A stretch of DNA of 64,000 nucleotides from NCBI RefSeq assembly GCF_014205075.1, contig NZ_JACHMU010000001.1, positions 1,178,001-1,242,000 on the forward strand. The letters are read 5' to 3'. The notes under the pieces were generated by a model. It saw only the letters and a list, made by a program, of their open reading frames with translations, was not told the origin of the DNA and ran no database searches. Below, piece after piece: positions 17,484-26,161 of the stretch (within the stretch, counting starts at the first letter, position 1; each line of letters opens with the position of its first letter). The position numbers and the translations under genes are program-made. This DNA comes from Microbacterium ginsengiterrae (lineage in GTDB: Bacteria > Actinomycetota > Actinomycetes > Actinomycetales > Microbacteriaceae).

Positions 17484-18303
17484 CGCCTGCCCCTTCGATC
17501 CGGCCGGAGGCGGTCTCATCGTCAGAGCCGATCCGCGACCCCGGCAGCGCCGCGAGCAGCGACCGGGTGTACTCGTGCTGCGGTTGGGCGAACAGCGTCT
17601 CCCGATCCGCGCGTTCCACGATCCGGCCGTCCTTCATCACCGCGACGTCGTCGGCGATCGCGCTCATGACCCCGAGGTCGTGCGTGACCAGCAGCACCGC
17701 GAGGTGACGCTCGAGCGCGAGATCGCGCAGCAGCCGGAGGATGCCGGCCTGCACGGTGACGTCGAGAGCCGTGGTGGGTTCATCGGCGAGCAGCACCTCC
17801 GGGTCGCAGGCCAGCGCGCAGGCGATCGCGATGCGCTGCCGCTGTCCACCGGAGAACTGGTGCGGATACCGGCCGAGCGACTCTTCCGCCCGCGGCACCT
17901 GCACGATCTCGAGGAGTTCGACGGCCCGCGCCTCGGCCGCCTTGCCCTTGAGCCCGAGGTGCACCCGCATGTGGTCGGTGAGCTGCCGACCGACGGTCAG
18001 CTGCGGATGCAGGGACGACGACGGGTCCTGGAAGATCATCGCGATGCGGGCCCCGCGCACACGGTTCAGTGCACGCCGCGGCATCCCGAGGAGCTCGTCC
18101 TCGCCGAGGAGGATCGATCCGGACGTCGTCGCCGTGCGCGGCAACAGTCCGAGGACGGCGAGGGACGTGAGGGTCTTCCCCGAGCCGGATTCGCCGGCGA
18201 GACCGTGGATCCTGCCGCGTTCCAGATCGAGGGACACCCCGTGCACGAGCGGGCGCCCGATGGAGATGTGCAGATCACGGATGCTCAGCGCCGTCGAGGT
18301 CAT
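17476..18303 (-). CDS. Dipeptide/oligopeptide ABC transporter ATP-binding protein (DppD/OppD-like)
   Basis: A 275-aa ABC ATPase with Walker A GESGSGKTLTSLAVLGLL, Q-loop IFQDPSSSLHPQLTVG, signature FSGGQRQRIAIACAL, Walker B VLLADEPTTALD and the Opp-type C-terminal YTRSLLAALPGSR. It lies between the permease and the second ATPase, overlapping the permease gene by 4 nt. ATG at 18303 starts at the normal position; the frame remains open upstream within the permease gene but that is an overlapping frame. The heterodimer of this protein and its neighbour would drive transport. Confidence 0.94.
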   Translation of the reverse strand: MTSTALSIRDLHISIGRPLVHGVSLDLERGRIHGLAGESGSGKTLTSLAVLGLLPRTATTSGSILLGEDELLGMPRRALNRVRGARIAMIFQDPSSSLHPQLTVGRQLTDHMRVHLGLKGKAAEARAVELLEIVQVPRAEESLGRYPHQFSGGQRQRIAIACALACDPEVLLADEPTTALDVTVQAGILRLLRDLALERHLAVLLVTHDLGVMSAIADDVAVMKDGRIVERADRETLFAQPQHEYTRSLLAALPGSRIGSDDETASGRIEGAGDE

Positions 18304-19220
18304 GCGCCCGCTCCCTTCGCGGATCCGACGAGGTCGGCCTGGTTCTCGTGCGCGATCTCCGCGGTCGGGTCGAGCACATCGCGCATCGCATCGCCGAGGA
18401 AGTTGAACGCCACCACGACGGTGAGGATCGCGAGGCCGGGGAAGACCCCCAACCACCAGGCGTCGAAGTTCGACATGGCGGCGGAGATCATCGAACCCCA
18501 CTCCGCCGTCGGCGGCTGTGCACCGAGGCCGAGGAACGACAGTCCGGACAGCAGCAGGATCGCCGTGCCGATGTCGAGCGTGGCGAGCACGAGCACGGGC
18601 CCCGCGATGTTCGGCAGGATGTCGACCCAGAGACTGCGCAGCGGCGAGTATCCCAGCAGGCGCCCGGCGACGACGTAGTTCTGCCCGCGGAGGCTGAGGA
18701 CGATGCTGCGGGTGACGCGGGCGTACTGCGGCCACGACACGATCACCGCTGCGATGACCGCGTTGAACAGGGACGGGCCGAGGGATGCCGTGACCACCAT
18801 CGCGAGGATCACGGTCGGGAACGCCATGAACAGGTCGGTCACGCGCATCAGCGTCTCGTCGACCCACCGGCCGAAGTATCCCGCCGTGGCCCCGATGATC
18901 GTGCCGATGACGAGGGCGGCCACGACGAGGGTGAGCGCGAGGGGGATCGTCACGGTCGCGCCCGTCATCAGGCGCGAGAAGATGTCGCGGCCGTTGCCGT
19001 CGGTTCCCATCAGGGTCTCGATGCCCGGCGCCTGCAGTCTCGGCAGCACCTGGGCGTTGGGGGCGTACGGCACCCACCACTGCGCGGTGAACGCGATGAC
19101 CACCCATGCCAGCGCGATGACCGCACCGATGATGCCGAGCGGTGTGCGCAGGGCGCGGGGCCGGCGGAAGCGGACCTTCCAGCGGGCCGCGACGCGCGTG
19201 TCGTCGTCGAGGGCGCTCAT
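18300..19220 (-). CDS. Dipeptide/oligopeptide ABC transporter permease (DppC/OppC-like)
   Basis: A 306-aa inner-membrane protein: an N-terminal helix after a basic cytoplasmic tail, then GTDGNGRDIFSRLMTG (the family GTD..GRD motif), five further helices and the EAA-type cytoplasmic loop near SIVLSLRGQNYVVAGRLLG. The start overlaps the preceding permease stop by 4 nt. It pairs with the DppB-like protein to form the channel. Confidence 0.94.
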   Translation of the reverse strand: MSALDDDTRVAARWKVRFRRPRALRTPLGIIGAVIALAWVVIAFTAQWWVPYAPNAQVLPRLQAPGIETLMGTDGNGRDIFSRLMTGATVTIPLALTLVVAALVIGTIIGATAGYFGRWVDETLMRVTDLFMAFPTVILAMVVTASLGPSLFNAVIAAVIVSWPQYARVTRSIVLSLRGQNYVVAGRLLGYSPLRSLWVDILPNIAGPVLVLATLDIGTAILLLSGLSFLGLGAQPPTAEWGSMISAAMSNFDAWWLGVFPGLAILTVVVAFNFLGDAMRDVLDPTAEIAHENQADLVGSAKGAGA

Positions 19221-20275
19221 GCGATCCTCACTCTCGGATCCAGGACGCCGTACAGCAGATCGACGACGAGATTGATGACGAGGTAGATCACACCGACCAC
19301 GAGGCCGACGCCCATGATGCCGGTCAGGTCGAGGTTCGCCGCCGCGTTGTAGGCGTACGTCCCGAGACCCGGCCAGGCGAACACGGACTCGACGAGCACG
19401 GTGCCGCTGAGCAGCGCCCCGAACGCGACGCCGACGACCGTGAGGATCGGGAGGGCCGCACCGCGGAGCACGTAGTCGAGCACGATGCGCGTACCGGGAA
19501 GACCCTTCGCGCGAGCGGCGCGGACGTAATCGCTGTCGAGGACCTCGAGGACCGAGGTGCGCACGAACCGGGTGAGCAACCCGATCGTGACGAGCGACAG
19601 GACCATCACGGGCAGCGCGAGGTGCGAGGCGGCGTCGAAGAAGCCGACGCCGTCTCCGTTGAGCAGATAGTCCACCGTGTAGAAGCCCGTGATGCGCGGC
19701 GGCGGTGTGATCGACGGCGAGATGCGACCCGACCCTGGTGCGACGCCCAACTGCAGGAAGAAGAAGTAATAGCTGACCAGCGCGAGCCAGAAGGTGGGGA
19801 CGCTCAGCCCGACGAGGGTGACGACGCGGACGACCTGGTCGGTGACCAGCCCCCGGCGGTAGGCGGCGAGGGTGCCGAGGACGACGCTGACGGCGAGGCT
19901 GACGACGATCGCGCACACCGCGATCTCGATCGTCGCCGGCACCGCGGTGGCCAGGTCGAGCGTGACGGGGCGTCCCGTGACGAGCGAGACGCCGAGGTCT
20001 CCGCGCAGGAGATTGCCCATGTAGATGAAGTACTGCACGACCAGGGGCTGATCCAGCCCGTGCGCTCTGATGAACGCCTCTCGTGTCGCCGGGTTCTGCG
20101 CCGCTCCTTCGCCGAGTGCGGCGGACACGGGGTCGCCGGGGACGAGGTTGGTGAGCAGGAACGTCACGATCGTGACGCCGATCAGAAGGAGCACCGATGT
20201 GCCCAGTCGACGCAGCAGGTACCCGACCAGCGGTGAGCGGGTCGGGTACCTGCGCGAGACGGTCTCCGTCGTCAT
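19217..20275 (-). CDS. Dipeptide/oligopeptide ABC transporter permease (DppB/OppB-like)
   Basis: A 352-aa membrane protein of the DppB type: YLLRRLGTSVLLLIGVTIVTF, NLVPGDPVSAALG, a large periplasmic segment, then helices ending in YDLAANLDLTGIMG-like residues near the C-terminus. The EAA loop reads SDYVRAARAKGLPG. ATG at 20275 is used; the region further upstream in frame belongs to the spacer after the binding-protein gene. It follows the binding-protein gene by 8 nt. Confidence 0.94.
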   Translation of the reverse strand: MTTETVSRRYPTRSPLVGYLLRRLGTSVLLLIGVTIVTFLLTNLVPGDPVSAALGEGAAQNPATREAFIRAHGLDQPLVVQYFIYMGNLLRGDLGVSLVTGRPVTLDLATAVPATIEIAVCAIVVSLAVSVVLGTLAAYRRGLVTDQVVRVVTLVGLSVPTFWLALVSYYFFFLQLGVAPGSGRISPSITPPPRITGFYTVDYLLNGDGVGFFDAASHLALPVMVLSLVTIGLLTRFVRTSVLEVLDSDYVRAARAKGLPGTRIVLDYVLRGAALPILTVVGVAFGALLSGTVLVESVFAWPGLGTYAYNAAANLDLTGIMGVGLVVGVIYLVINLVVDLLYGVLDPRVRIA

Positions 20276-20283
20276 CGAGTGTT

Positions 20284-21867
20284 TCAGCTCGCGGGTGCGA
20301 TCTCGGCGAGGTCGATCTCCCACACCGAGTTGTAGACAGCGCCGGTGACATCGCCGGCGGAGGCGATGTTGCGGCCGGGGACGATGAGCGGAACGAAGGG
20401 CCCGTCCGCCTGCATGGCCTCGGCGAACGCCGTGAACGCGGCCGTGCGCTCGTCGGTGTCGGTGGCCTGGGCGGCATCGGCGGCGAGCGCGGCGATCTCA
20501 GGGTTCGCCTCGGCGACCCAGCCTGCGCGCAGACCGACCTTCAGCCCGGGTGCGAAGGGGAGGAAGTTCGCCGAGTCGGCGTAGTCGGGGCCCCAGAACC
20601 ACAGACCGAAGCCCTCGGTGCCGTTGACGTAGGAGTCCAGCTCGGTCGCGAACGGCGCGGGGGCCAGCTCCACGGCGATCCCGGCATCCTCGAGCTGGGC
20701 CTGCACGCGCTCGGCGAGCGGGGTGAACTCCACACCGCCGACCGGGTAGTCGTTGGGGAACTGCAGCTTCAGGGTCTGTCCGTCGTACCCGGCCTCGGCG
20801 AGCGCGGCCGCCGAGCGGTCGAGGTCCTGCTCGACACCGGCATCGAGTGCACCCTCGAATGCCGGCGGGATGACACCGGTGGCCTCGACGGAGCCGGCAC
20901 CGGCCAGTTCCAGCAGCGAGTCGTAGTCGATCGCGTAGCGGATCGCCTCGGCCAGCTTGACGTTCGCCAGGTCGCCGGCGACCTCCGTGCTCTGGTTCAG
21001 CAGCAGGAAGATCGTCTGCGCCGACGCGACGGAGTCGACGTTCACATCGTCGCCGAGGGTGGCGACCTGGTCACCGTTGAGGTCGAGCGCGACCATGGTG
21101 TCGCCGCCCTTGAGGTTCGCCAGCTGGGTCGCCGACTCGGTGACGTTGCGGATGACGACGCGGCCGTACGCGCTCTCCTCGTCGCCGTTGTACTCGTCGC
21201 TGCGGCTCAGCACGATCTGCGACGAGAGGTCCAGCGTGTCGAGGACGAACGGTCCGGAACCGGCGGACTCGCTGTCGAGGAACGCCTGCGCGGTGTCGGT
21301 CCCGTCGGTCGTCCCGCCGTTCTCGATCACGACGTCGGAGTTGAGGATGCCCAGCGCCGGGTTCGCGAGGATCGCGGGGAGCTGGAGCATCGGCGCCTCG
21401 GTGGTGAAGAGGATCGTCTTGTCGTCGACCTCTTCGATGGTCACGCCGGTCAGGAGGAAGTTCGGCTTGGCCTCGACCATGCCCTGGATGCGCTGGAGGG
21501 AGAAGACGACGTCCTTCGCCTCGATCGGCGATCCGTCGGAGAAGACCCGTCCGTCCTCGAGCGTGAAGGTGAACTCGGTGGCGTCGTCATTCTGCTCCCA
21601 CGACGCCAGGCCGGGAACGGGGGTCGAGACATCGGATCCCTCGAAGTCCACGAGGGTCTCGTAGAGGGCCTTGGCGAGCATGTTGCCTGTGGGGTCGTAG
21701 CTGTGCCCCGGGTCGGCGGTCTCGATCGAGAAGGCGGTGTCGATGACGAGGGATTCGGCGGAGTCTCCCCCGCCTCCGTTCGCGGAGTTGCCTCCGGAGC
21801 ACCCGGTGACGGCGAGCAGGGCGACAGCGCCGAAGGCGATGAGAGGTGTGCGGAACGACGAGGACAC
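20284..21867 (-). CDS. ABC transporter substrate-binding lipoprotein (SBP family 5)
   Basis: A 527-aa extracytoplasmic binding protein, first gene of the operon. The GTG start follows AGGAG; the signal peptide ends in a lipobox VTGC with the lipidated Cys at residue 23, then a Gly/Ser linker. The mature part has the type-5 fold (ALYETLVDF, FTFTLEDGRVFSDGSPIEAKDVVFSLQRI, and a C-terminal FVPLIVPGRNI block) that binds peptides, nickel chelates or opines. The lack of a nickel or heme cue makes small peptides the default guess. The likely regulator is the divergent AsnC-type gene. Confidence 0.93.
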   Translation of the reverse strand: MSSSFRTPLIAFGAVALLAVTGCSGGNSANGGGGDSAESLVIDTAFSIETADPGHSYDPTGNMLAKALYETLVDFEGSDVSTPVPGLASWEQNDDATEFTFTLEDGRVFSDGSPIEAKDVVFSLQRIQGMVEAKPNFLLTGVTIEEVDDKTILFTTEAPMLQLPAILANPALGILNSDVVIENGGTTDGTDTAQAFLDSESAGSGPFVLDTLDLSSQIVLSRSDEYNGDEESAYGRVVIRNVTESATQLANLKGGDTMVALDLNGDQVATLGDDVNVDSVASAQTIFLLLNQSTEVAGDLANVKLAEAIRYAIDYDSLLELAGAGSVEATGVIPPAFEGALDAGVEQDLDRSAAALAEAGYDGQTLKLQFPNDYPVGGVEFTPLAERVQAQLEDAGIAVELAPAPFATELDSYVNGTEGFGLWFWGPDYADSANFLPFAPGLKVGLRAGWVAEANPEIAALAADAAQATDTDERTAAFTAFAEAMQADGPFVPLIVPGRNIASAGDVTGAVYNSVWEIDLAEIAPAS

Positions 21868-21947
21868 AGATACTCCTAGGGAAGGGAGCGAATCAGGGAA
21901 TGGTCGGACGACTGTGGACGGCCGTGTTCAGATTGGCACGGTCGCGA

Positions 21948-21988
21948 GCGATATGTCCAATATGCGTGCACAGTCGGACACATATCGC
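21948..21988. promoter_or_regulatory. Inverted repeat GCGATATGT...ACATATCGC, candidate AsnC/Lrp operator
   Basis: The 9-bp arms (21948-21956 and 21980-21988) are centred about two helical turns apart and sit just upstream of the -10 hexamer of the AsnC gene and upstream of the transporter operon. The site is well placed for a regulator acting on both divergent units; AsnC/Lrp proteins often bind such widely spaced repeats. Confidence 0.6.
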
Positions 21989-21990
21989 CC

Positions 21991-21996
21991 TAGAAT
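21991..21996 (+). promoter_or_regulatory. -10 hexamer TAGAAT, leaderless AsnC gene
   Basis: The hexamer ends 7 nt before the A of ATG at 22003, so the predicted transcript starts at the start codon with no 5' leader. Confidence 0.7.
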
Positions 21997-22002
21997 CCCG
22001 GC

Positions 22003-22602
22003 ATGGCTACCAATTCGTCCAAGGATGCATCGACTGATTCGGCATCCGCTGGACGAAGTGCTCCCACGCTCGACGATGTCGGCTACCGCATCCTCGCCGC
22101 GCTGCGTGAGAACGGGCGTCTCTCCATGGCGGCGCTGGCCGAGCGCGTCGGCATCTCGCGCGCCGGGGCGTACTCCCGCGTGGAGGCCCTGGTGTCGAGT
22201 GGCGTGATCACCGGGTTCAGCGCATCCGTCGACCCCGCGCGAGCCGGTCTCTCCATCGGGGCGCATGTGTTCGTCACCGTGCACCCGCAGTCCTGGCCGT
22301 CGTTCCGCGAGCGCGTCATCGAGATGCCAGAGGTCGAGTACTGCGCCGTCACGACGGGCGAGCACGACGCGATGCTCATGATCCGCGCGACCGACGTCGG
22401 CGGGGTGCACCACTTCTCGACGGGGGTGATCGCGCAACTGCCCGAGGTGCGCACCGTGGTCAGCGTCGTGATCCTCGACGAGGTCGTCCGCCGACCCTTC
22501 ATCCTGCCGACGGACGTGCCCCATCGTGCACCGGCGGATGCCATCGGCATGACCCGCTGGACGCCGGCGCCGGGTGCACGGGAGCCGCTTCCTCCTCGGT
22601 GA
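22003..22602 (+). CDS. Lrp/AsnC-family transcriptional regulator
   Basis: A 199-aa regulator. An N-terminal helix-turn-helix (LDDVGYRILAALRENGRLS, ALAERVGISRAGAYSRVEAL, residues about 23-65) precedes GVITGFSASVDPARAGL and a RAM effector-binding domain (AHVFVTVHP, VEYCAVTTGEHDAMLMIRA). The first 20 residues and the last 30 are family extras. It is divergent from the peptide ABC operon and likely senses an amino acid or peptide to control it; this is from gene context and family habit. The ATG is leaderless. Confidence 0.93.
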   Translation: MATNSSKDASTDSASAGRSAPTLDDVGYRILAALRENGRLSMAALAERVGISRAGAYSRVEALVSSGVITGFSASVDPARAGLSIGAHVFVTVHPQSWPSFRERVIEMPEVEYCAVTTGEHDAMLMIRATDVGGVHHFSTGVIAQLPEVRTVVSVVILDEVVRRPFILPTDVPHRAPADAIGMTRWTPAPGAREPLPPR

Positions 22603-22620
22603 CTCACCGGGGAGGAAGCG
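22586..22620. terminator. Bidirectional terminator between convergent genes
   Basis: A 16-bp stem (22586-22601 with 22605-22620, one wobble pair) with a 3-nt loop overlaps the stop codon of the AsnC gene and ends just before the stop of the convergent gene at 22627. It is one of the most stable hairpins in the window. Confidence 0.8.
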
Positions 22621-22626
22621 CGAAGA

Positions 22627-22980
22627 TCAGTCGACGACCTCCACGCACACGCTGAGCTGCGGAGCCCCGTGCATCTCGTAGTGCTCCACGAGGCGGAGAC
22701 CGTTCTCGTCCTGCTCGATCTCGCTGTCCCCGGATCCCGTGACGACGGCGCCGCCGTCGGCGAGGACGTGCACGAAGTGGATGCTGATGGTGTCACCGCT
22801 GCGCGTGCCGATGAACCGGCCGAAGGTCACGGTGTCGCCGGAGTAGTCGCCCCACACGGCGCCGTCCTGCTCGAAGTAGTGGAAGACGCTCGGGGCGTCG
22901 GGGTCGACGACCGAGGTCGTGGAGGAGGTCATCCGGAAGGTACGTCCGTCCAACGACGGCAGCGCGGTCTGCGAGTTCAC
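22627..22980 (-). CDS. Small conserved hypothetical protein (n-acetylglutamate-synthase-mislabelled family)
   Basis: A 117-aa protein with alternating short beta-strands: DGRTFRMTSSTT, VFHYFEQDGAVWGDYSGDTVTFGRFIG, ISIHFVHVL, GLRLVEHYEMHG. The pattern of YEQ..GxxxGxYSG, then an H/Y-rich strand and a closing hEhYxxxG resembles a small family in firmicutes and actinobacteria that databases often mislabel; the fold looks like a small lipocalin-type barrel. No catalytic residues are recognised. GTG at 22980 lies 7-8 nt after a CATAAT -10-like element, so it may be leaderless. Confidence 0.75.
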   Translation of the reverse strand: MNSQTALPSLDGRTFRMTSSTTSVVDPDAPSVFHYFEQDGAVWGDYSGDTVTFGRFIGTRSGDTISIHFVHVLADGGAVVTGSGDSEIEQDENGLRLVEHYEMHGAPQLSVCVEVVD

Positions 22981-22987
22981 ACGTCCG

Positions 22988-22993
22988 ATTATG
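22988..22993 (-). promoter_or_regulatory. -10 hexamer CATAAT, near-leaderless small gene
   Basis: On the minus strand the hexamer ends 7-8 nt before the GTG at 22980; the geometry matches the leaderless promoters elsewhere in the window, with C instead of T at the first position. Confidence 0.5.
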
Positions 22994-23006
22994 GCAACGT
23001 GGAGGA

Positions 23007-24122
23007 GTGACGACGCCCACCCCCGGAACGCTGCCGCCCTCTTTCGACGCGAGTGCCCTCACGGATCCGGTGGATCCGCGCGCCGTCCGCGCGTTCGCGC
23101 AGGAGCTCACCGCTGGTCGGAAGACCTCGGCCAGCACGGTGCTCGCGTGGATCATCGGCGGGTTCGCCCTCGTGATCGCCGTGTCGTTCTTCGGCCCGCT
23201 TCTGGTGACGGCGCTCTCTCATGCGCCGACCCCGGTGACACTGCTCGTGCTCGGCGGCATCCTGGCCCTGGTGGCACTCATCGCATTCCTCATCGTCACC
23301 GGCGTGCGCCGCGCGAAGGAGAGGCGCTATCGACTGAGCAGGTTCGCCGCCGCGAACCACATGGACTATCTCGACCGGGTCGAGAATCCGCCCCTCCCCG
23401 GGATGATCTTCCGGATCGGCAACTCGCGTCTGTCCACGGACCTGGTCCGCGGGAGCAGCCCGCGCTTCGTCGAATTCGGCAACTACCAGTACACCGTGAA
23501 GACCGGGAAGAACTCGACCACGTACCGGTGGGGCTACGTCGCGATCCGGCTCGACGTCCCGCTCCCTCACATCGTTCTGGACGCGAAGGGGAACAACTCG
23601 GTGTTCGGGTCGAACCTGCCGACGTCGTTCCGCAAGGATCAGCAGTTGTCGCTGGAGGGTGACTTCGACCGCCACTTCACGCTGTACTGCCCCGATGGCT
23701 ACGAGCAGGACGCCCTGTACCTGTTCACGCCGGACATCATGGCGCGCTTCATCGACAACGCCGCCGAGCTCGACGTGGAGATCGTGGACGACTGGCTGCT
23801 GCTCTACACCCGCCGGCCGGTCTCCTCCCTGGACCCCGCCACCTGGGCGTGGCTGTTCGGCGTCGTGGGCGCACTCATCACCAAGCTCGACCAGTGGGCC
23901 AGGTGGCGGGATGACCGACTCGCGGGGGTGTCGTCCGCCCGGAGCCTCGGTCACCCCGTGCCCGGCTCGCACGACCTTCCCTTCGCGGCCCCGGCGGGCA
24001 TGCTCACTCCTCCTCCCGGCGTCGCCAGGCAGGGAAGGCGGCTGAAGCGCAACGGCTCATGGGTCGCGGTCGTGATCACCGTGGTGATCTTGATACTGCT
24101 CGTGTGGGAGCGGTGGAACTGA
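23007..24122 (+). CDS. Conserved membrane protein, function unknown
   Basis: A 371-aa protein with two N-terminal transmembrane helices (about residues 45-70 and 78-105), a long cytoplasmic or wall-facing domain (residues about 110-340; LPGMIFRIGNSR, FVEFGNYQYT, YRWGYVAIRLDVPLPHIVLDAKGNN, LYLFTPDIMARFID) and a final helix (VVVITVVILILLVW) at the C-terminus. The central domain is conserved in actinobacterial proteins that carry no name. GTG start preceded by GGAGG. It is convergent with the glycosyltransferase gene, 19 bp apart. Confidence 0.8.
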   Translation: MTTPTPGTLPPSFDASALTDPVDPRAVRAFAQELTAGRKTSASTVLAWIIGGFALVIAVSFFGPLLVTALSHAPTPVTLLVLGGILALVALIAFLIVTGVRRAKERRYRLSRFAAANHMDYLDRVENPPLPGMIFRIGNSRLSTDLVRGSSPRFVEFGNYQYTVKTGKNSTTYRWGYVAIRLDVPLPHIVLDAKGNNSVFGSNLPTSFRKDQQLSLEGDFDRHFTLYCPDGYEQDALYLFTPDIMARFIDNAAELDVEIVDDWLLLYTRRPVSSLDPATWAWLFGVVGALITKLDQWARWRDDRLAGVSSARSLGHPVPGSHDLPFAAPAGMLTPPPGVARQGRRLKRNGSWVAVVITVVILILLVWERWN

Positions 24123-24141
24123 ACTCGGTGTGCGGCAGAGC

Positions 24142-25440
24142 TCAGCTGACCCGCGCCCACCCCTGCGTGAGTTCGTCGAGCAAACTCGTCAGCGCGGTCT
24201 TCGCATCCGCTCGACGCATCGCGGCGCCGATCCGCTCGGCGTTCCCGCGGTAGCGGCCGTCCCGGAGGACCTCCTCGACCGCGCGCCGCACGCGCTCGGG
24301 CGGAACGGTCGTCGCCCGGAGATTGATCCCGGCCCCCGACCACCCGACCCGCGCCGACACTTCGACCTTGTCCTCCGTCTGTCCTGCGACCACGATCGGC
24401 ACTCCGTGCGCGAGTGCCTGCTGCACTCCTCCGTAGCCGCCGTTGGTGACGAGCACGTCGGTGAGCGGCAGCAGCCGGTCGTAGGGCAGGTATGGACTGA
24501 CTCGCACGTTGGCGGGCAGGTCGGCCGGCAACGAGTCCACGGGACGTCCGCCCGTCGAGACGACCAGCAGCACGTCGGACCCGGCGAGCGCAGCGATGGT
24601 CGGTTCGACCAGTTGCGAGACGTCCGCGTTCGCGATGGTCCCCTGTGTGACATGGACGACCGGACGCGAGCCGTCCAGATCCGACCACCACTCCGGAAGA
24701 GCCGGATCGCTCGCCGCGGGCGTGAGGGGCCCGGCGAATCGCACGCTCGCCGGGAGGTCCGAACGCGGATACTCGAACTCCGGAACAGTGAACTGCACAT
24801 ACGCGTCGGCGAGACCCGCCCAGTCCAGCACGAACCCGCCGAGGGCCCGCCCCGTCGTGCGCCGCGCGAGCGCGTCGGCCTCCTTCTGGACGCTCCCGAA
24901 GATCACCCGTTCGGCGACCGTGCGCAGGACCGCGTTGCGCAGCCGCCCCACCGGTCCGGACAGCGGCGTGACACCGAGGCCGAACGGTGCGGTGTCGCGA
25001 CTGCGCGCCCCCAGCGGGAAGATCCCCAGCACCACGATCGGCGGCCGCTCGTTCGTCGGCACGCGCTGCAGCAGAGCGCATCCGACGAACAGCGGCTCCG
25101 ACAGGATGGCGTCGATATGACGGTCGGCGAGCTCCGCACGAACGGCCTCGAGCTGCGCGGCACCAGGCCGGATGAAGAGATTGCTCATGTCGAAGCGGAG
25201 GGCGGCGGGGCCGGTGAGGCCGGCCCGGTCCGGGAACGCGGCATCCGCATGGTCGAGATCGACGTCCGCGTCCGCCGGGAGCGGCACGAACTGCGCCCCC
25301 GACGCCTCGACGCGCTCCGCATACCGAGGACTGGTCAGGAAGCGCACCTCGTCGCCGCGGTCGACGAGGTGCCGAGCGATCTGCAGGAGGGGCAGGACGT
25401 GTCCGTGCGCCGGGGTGCAGGTGATGACGTAAGTGGACAT
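24142..25440 (-). CDS. Glycosyltransferase of the UGT/MGT (GT1) family
   Basis: A 432-aa GT-B fold enzyme. N-terminal CTPAHGHVLPLLQIARHLVDRGDEV (His12-Gly-His14 area includes the likely catalytic base) and the C-terminal sugar-nucleotide-binding half with SPYLPYDRLLPLTDVLVTNGGYGG and the ALAHGVPIVV block are clear. The family glycosylates small hydrophobic molecules, for instance macrolides or flavonoids, and is often a self-protection enzyme. The start at 25440 matches the family N-terminus; the frame is open upstream. It is divergent from a TetR gene 64 bp away, whose product probably represses it. Confidence 0.92.
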   Translation of the reverse strand: MSTYVITCTPAHGHVLPLLQIARHLVDRGDEVRFLTSPRYAERVEASGAQFVPLPADADVDLDHADAAFPDRAGLTGPAALRFDMSNLFIRPGAAQLEAVRAELADRHIDAILSEPLFVGCALLQRVPTNERPPIVVLGIFPLGARSRDTAPFGLGVTPLSGPVGRLRNAVLRTVAERVIFGSVQKEADALARRTTGRALGGFVLDWAGLADAYVQFTVPEFEYPRSDLPASVRFAGPLTPAASDPALPEWWSDLDGSRPVVHVTQGTIANADVSQLVEPTIAALAGSDVLLVVSTGGRPVDSLPADLPANVRVSPYLPYDRLLPLTDVLVTNGGYGGVQQALAHGVPIVVAGQTEDKVEVSARVGWSGAGINLRATTVPPERVRRAVEEVLRDGRYRGNAERIGAAMRRADAKTALTSLLDELTQGWARVS

Positions 25441-25461
25441 GGACGCCGCTTTCCGTAGAGT

Positions 25462-25488
25462 TGGATGTACTCGTGAAGTATTCATCAC
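25462..25488. promoter_or_regulatory. Imperfect inverted repeat between GT and TetR genes
   Basis: The stretch around 25465-25487 has the form ATG-T-ACT ... AGT-ATT-CAT, with short dyad symmetry; it is A/T-rich against its surroundings and lies midway between the two divergent starts. It is a candidate TetR operator but the match is imperfect. Confidence 0.4.
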
Positions 25489-25504
25489 CCCGTAAGGAAA
25501 GTCA

Positions 25505-26143
25505 ATGAGTTCTGTCTCGACCCGCACCTATCGTTCCGAACTCCGCGCACAGCAGGCTCAGGGCACGCGTCGACGGATCATCGAGGCATCCGCCGCGCTG
25601 TTCGCGACGAAGGGGTACCAGGCGACGACGATCGCCGCGATCGCTCGCAGCGCCGGGGTCTCCGCCGAGACCGTGAAGGCGGCGGCGTCCAAGGCCGAGC
25701 TGCTCATCTCCGCCTTCGAAGTGACGTTCTCGGGGTCCGAGGGCGCCGCGTCCCTCACGGAGACCGAGGTCATCGCCGGCGTTCTCGACCTGCCGGACGA
25801 TACGTTCCTCGACACGGTGTTGACCCAGGTCGCCGCGGCCAATGCGCGCGCGCACGCACTGTGGACCGTGCTCCTCGGTGCGGCGCTGTCGGATGCCGTC
25901 GTCGACGACGCTCTCCAGGGGATGCTGCAGCGGCGCGCGGCGGACCTCACCCAGCTCGTGACCGTACTGGTCGACCGCGGCATCGCCGCGCCGACCGCCG
26001 ACGTGGAGGGGCGCGCCGCGGTGCTGTCCTTCCTGCTCTCACCCGAGGCGTACCAGCAATTGGTCGCGCAGTCCGGATGGTCCCCCGCGCGCTACGGACG
26101 CTGGCTGCGGGACGCCGTCGCCGAGGAGCTCGGCAAGGGGTGA
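25505..26143 (+). CDS. TetR-family transcriptional regulator
   Basis: A 212-aa regulator with the N-terminal TetR helix-turn-helix: RRRIIEASAALFATKGYQATTIAAIARSAGVSAETVKAAASKAELL, residues about 21-68. The remainder is the helical ligand-binding domain with a mostly alanine/leucine surface, which suggests a hydrophobic inducer. ATG preceded by AAGGAA. It is divergent from the glycosyltransferase gene and so is likely its repressor, induced by the compound the enzyme modifies. It is convergent with cca, 18 bp apart. Confidence 0.93.
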   Translation: MSSVSTRTYRSELRAQQAQGTRRRIIEASAALFATKGYQATTIAAIARSAGVSAETVKAAASKAELLISAFEVTFSGSEGAASLTETEVIAGVLDLPDDTFLDTVLTQVAAANARAHALWTVLLGAALSDAVVDDALQGMLQRRAADLTQLVTVLVDRGIAAPTADVEGRAAVLSFLLSPEAYQQLVAQSGWSPARYGRWLRDAVAEELGKG

Positions 26144-26161
26144 GGCCGACGAAGCGCCGTC

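Noticed and set aside
18300..20477. A 725-codon frame reading from the spacer through both permease genes
   Set aside because: Only the part from 19220 downward is the real permease; the upstream extension lies out of frame over the second permease.
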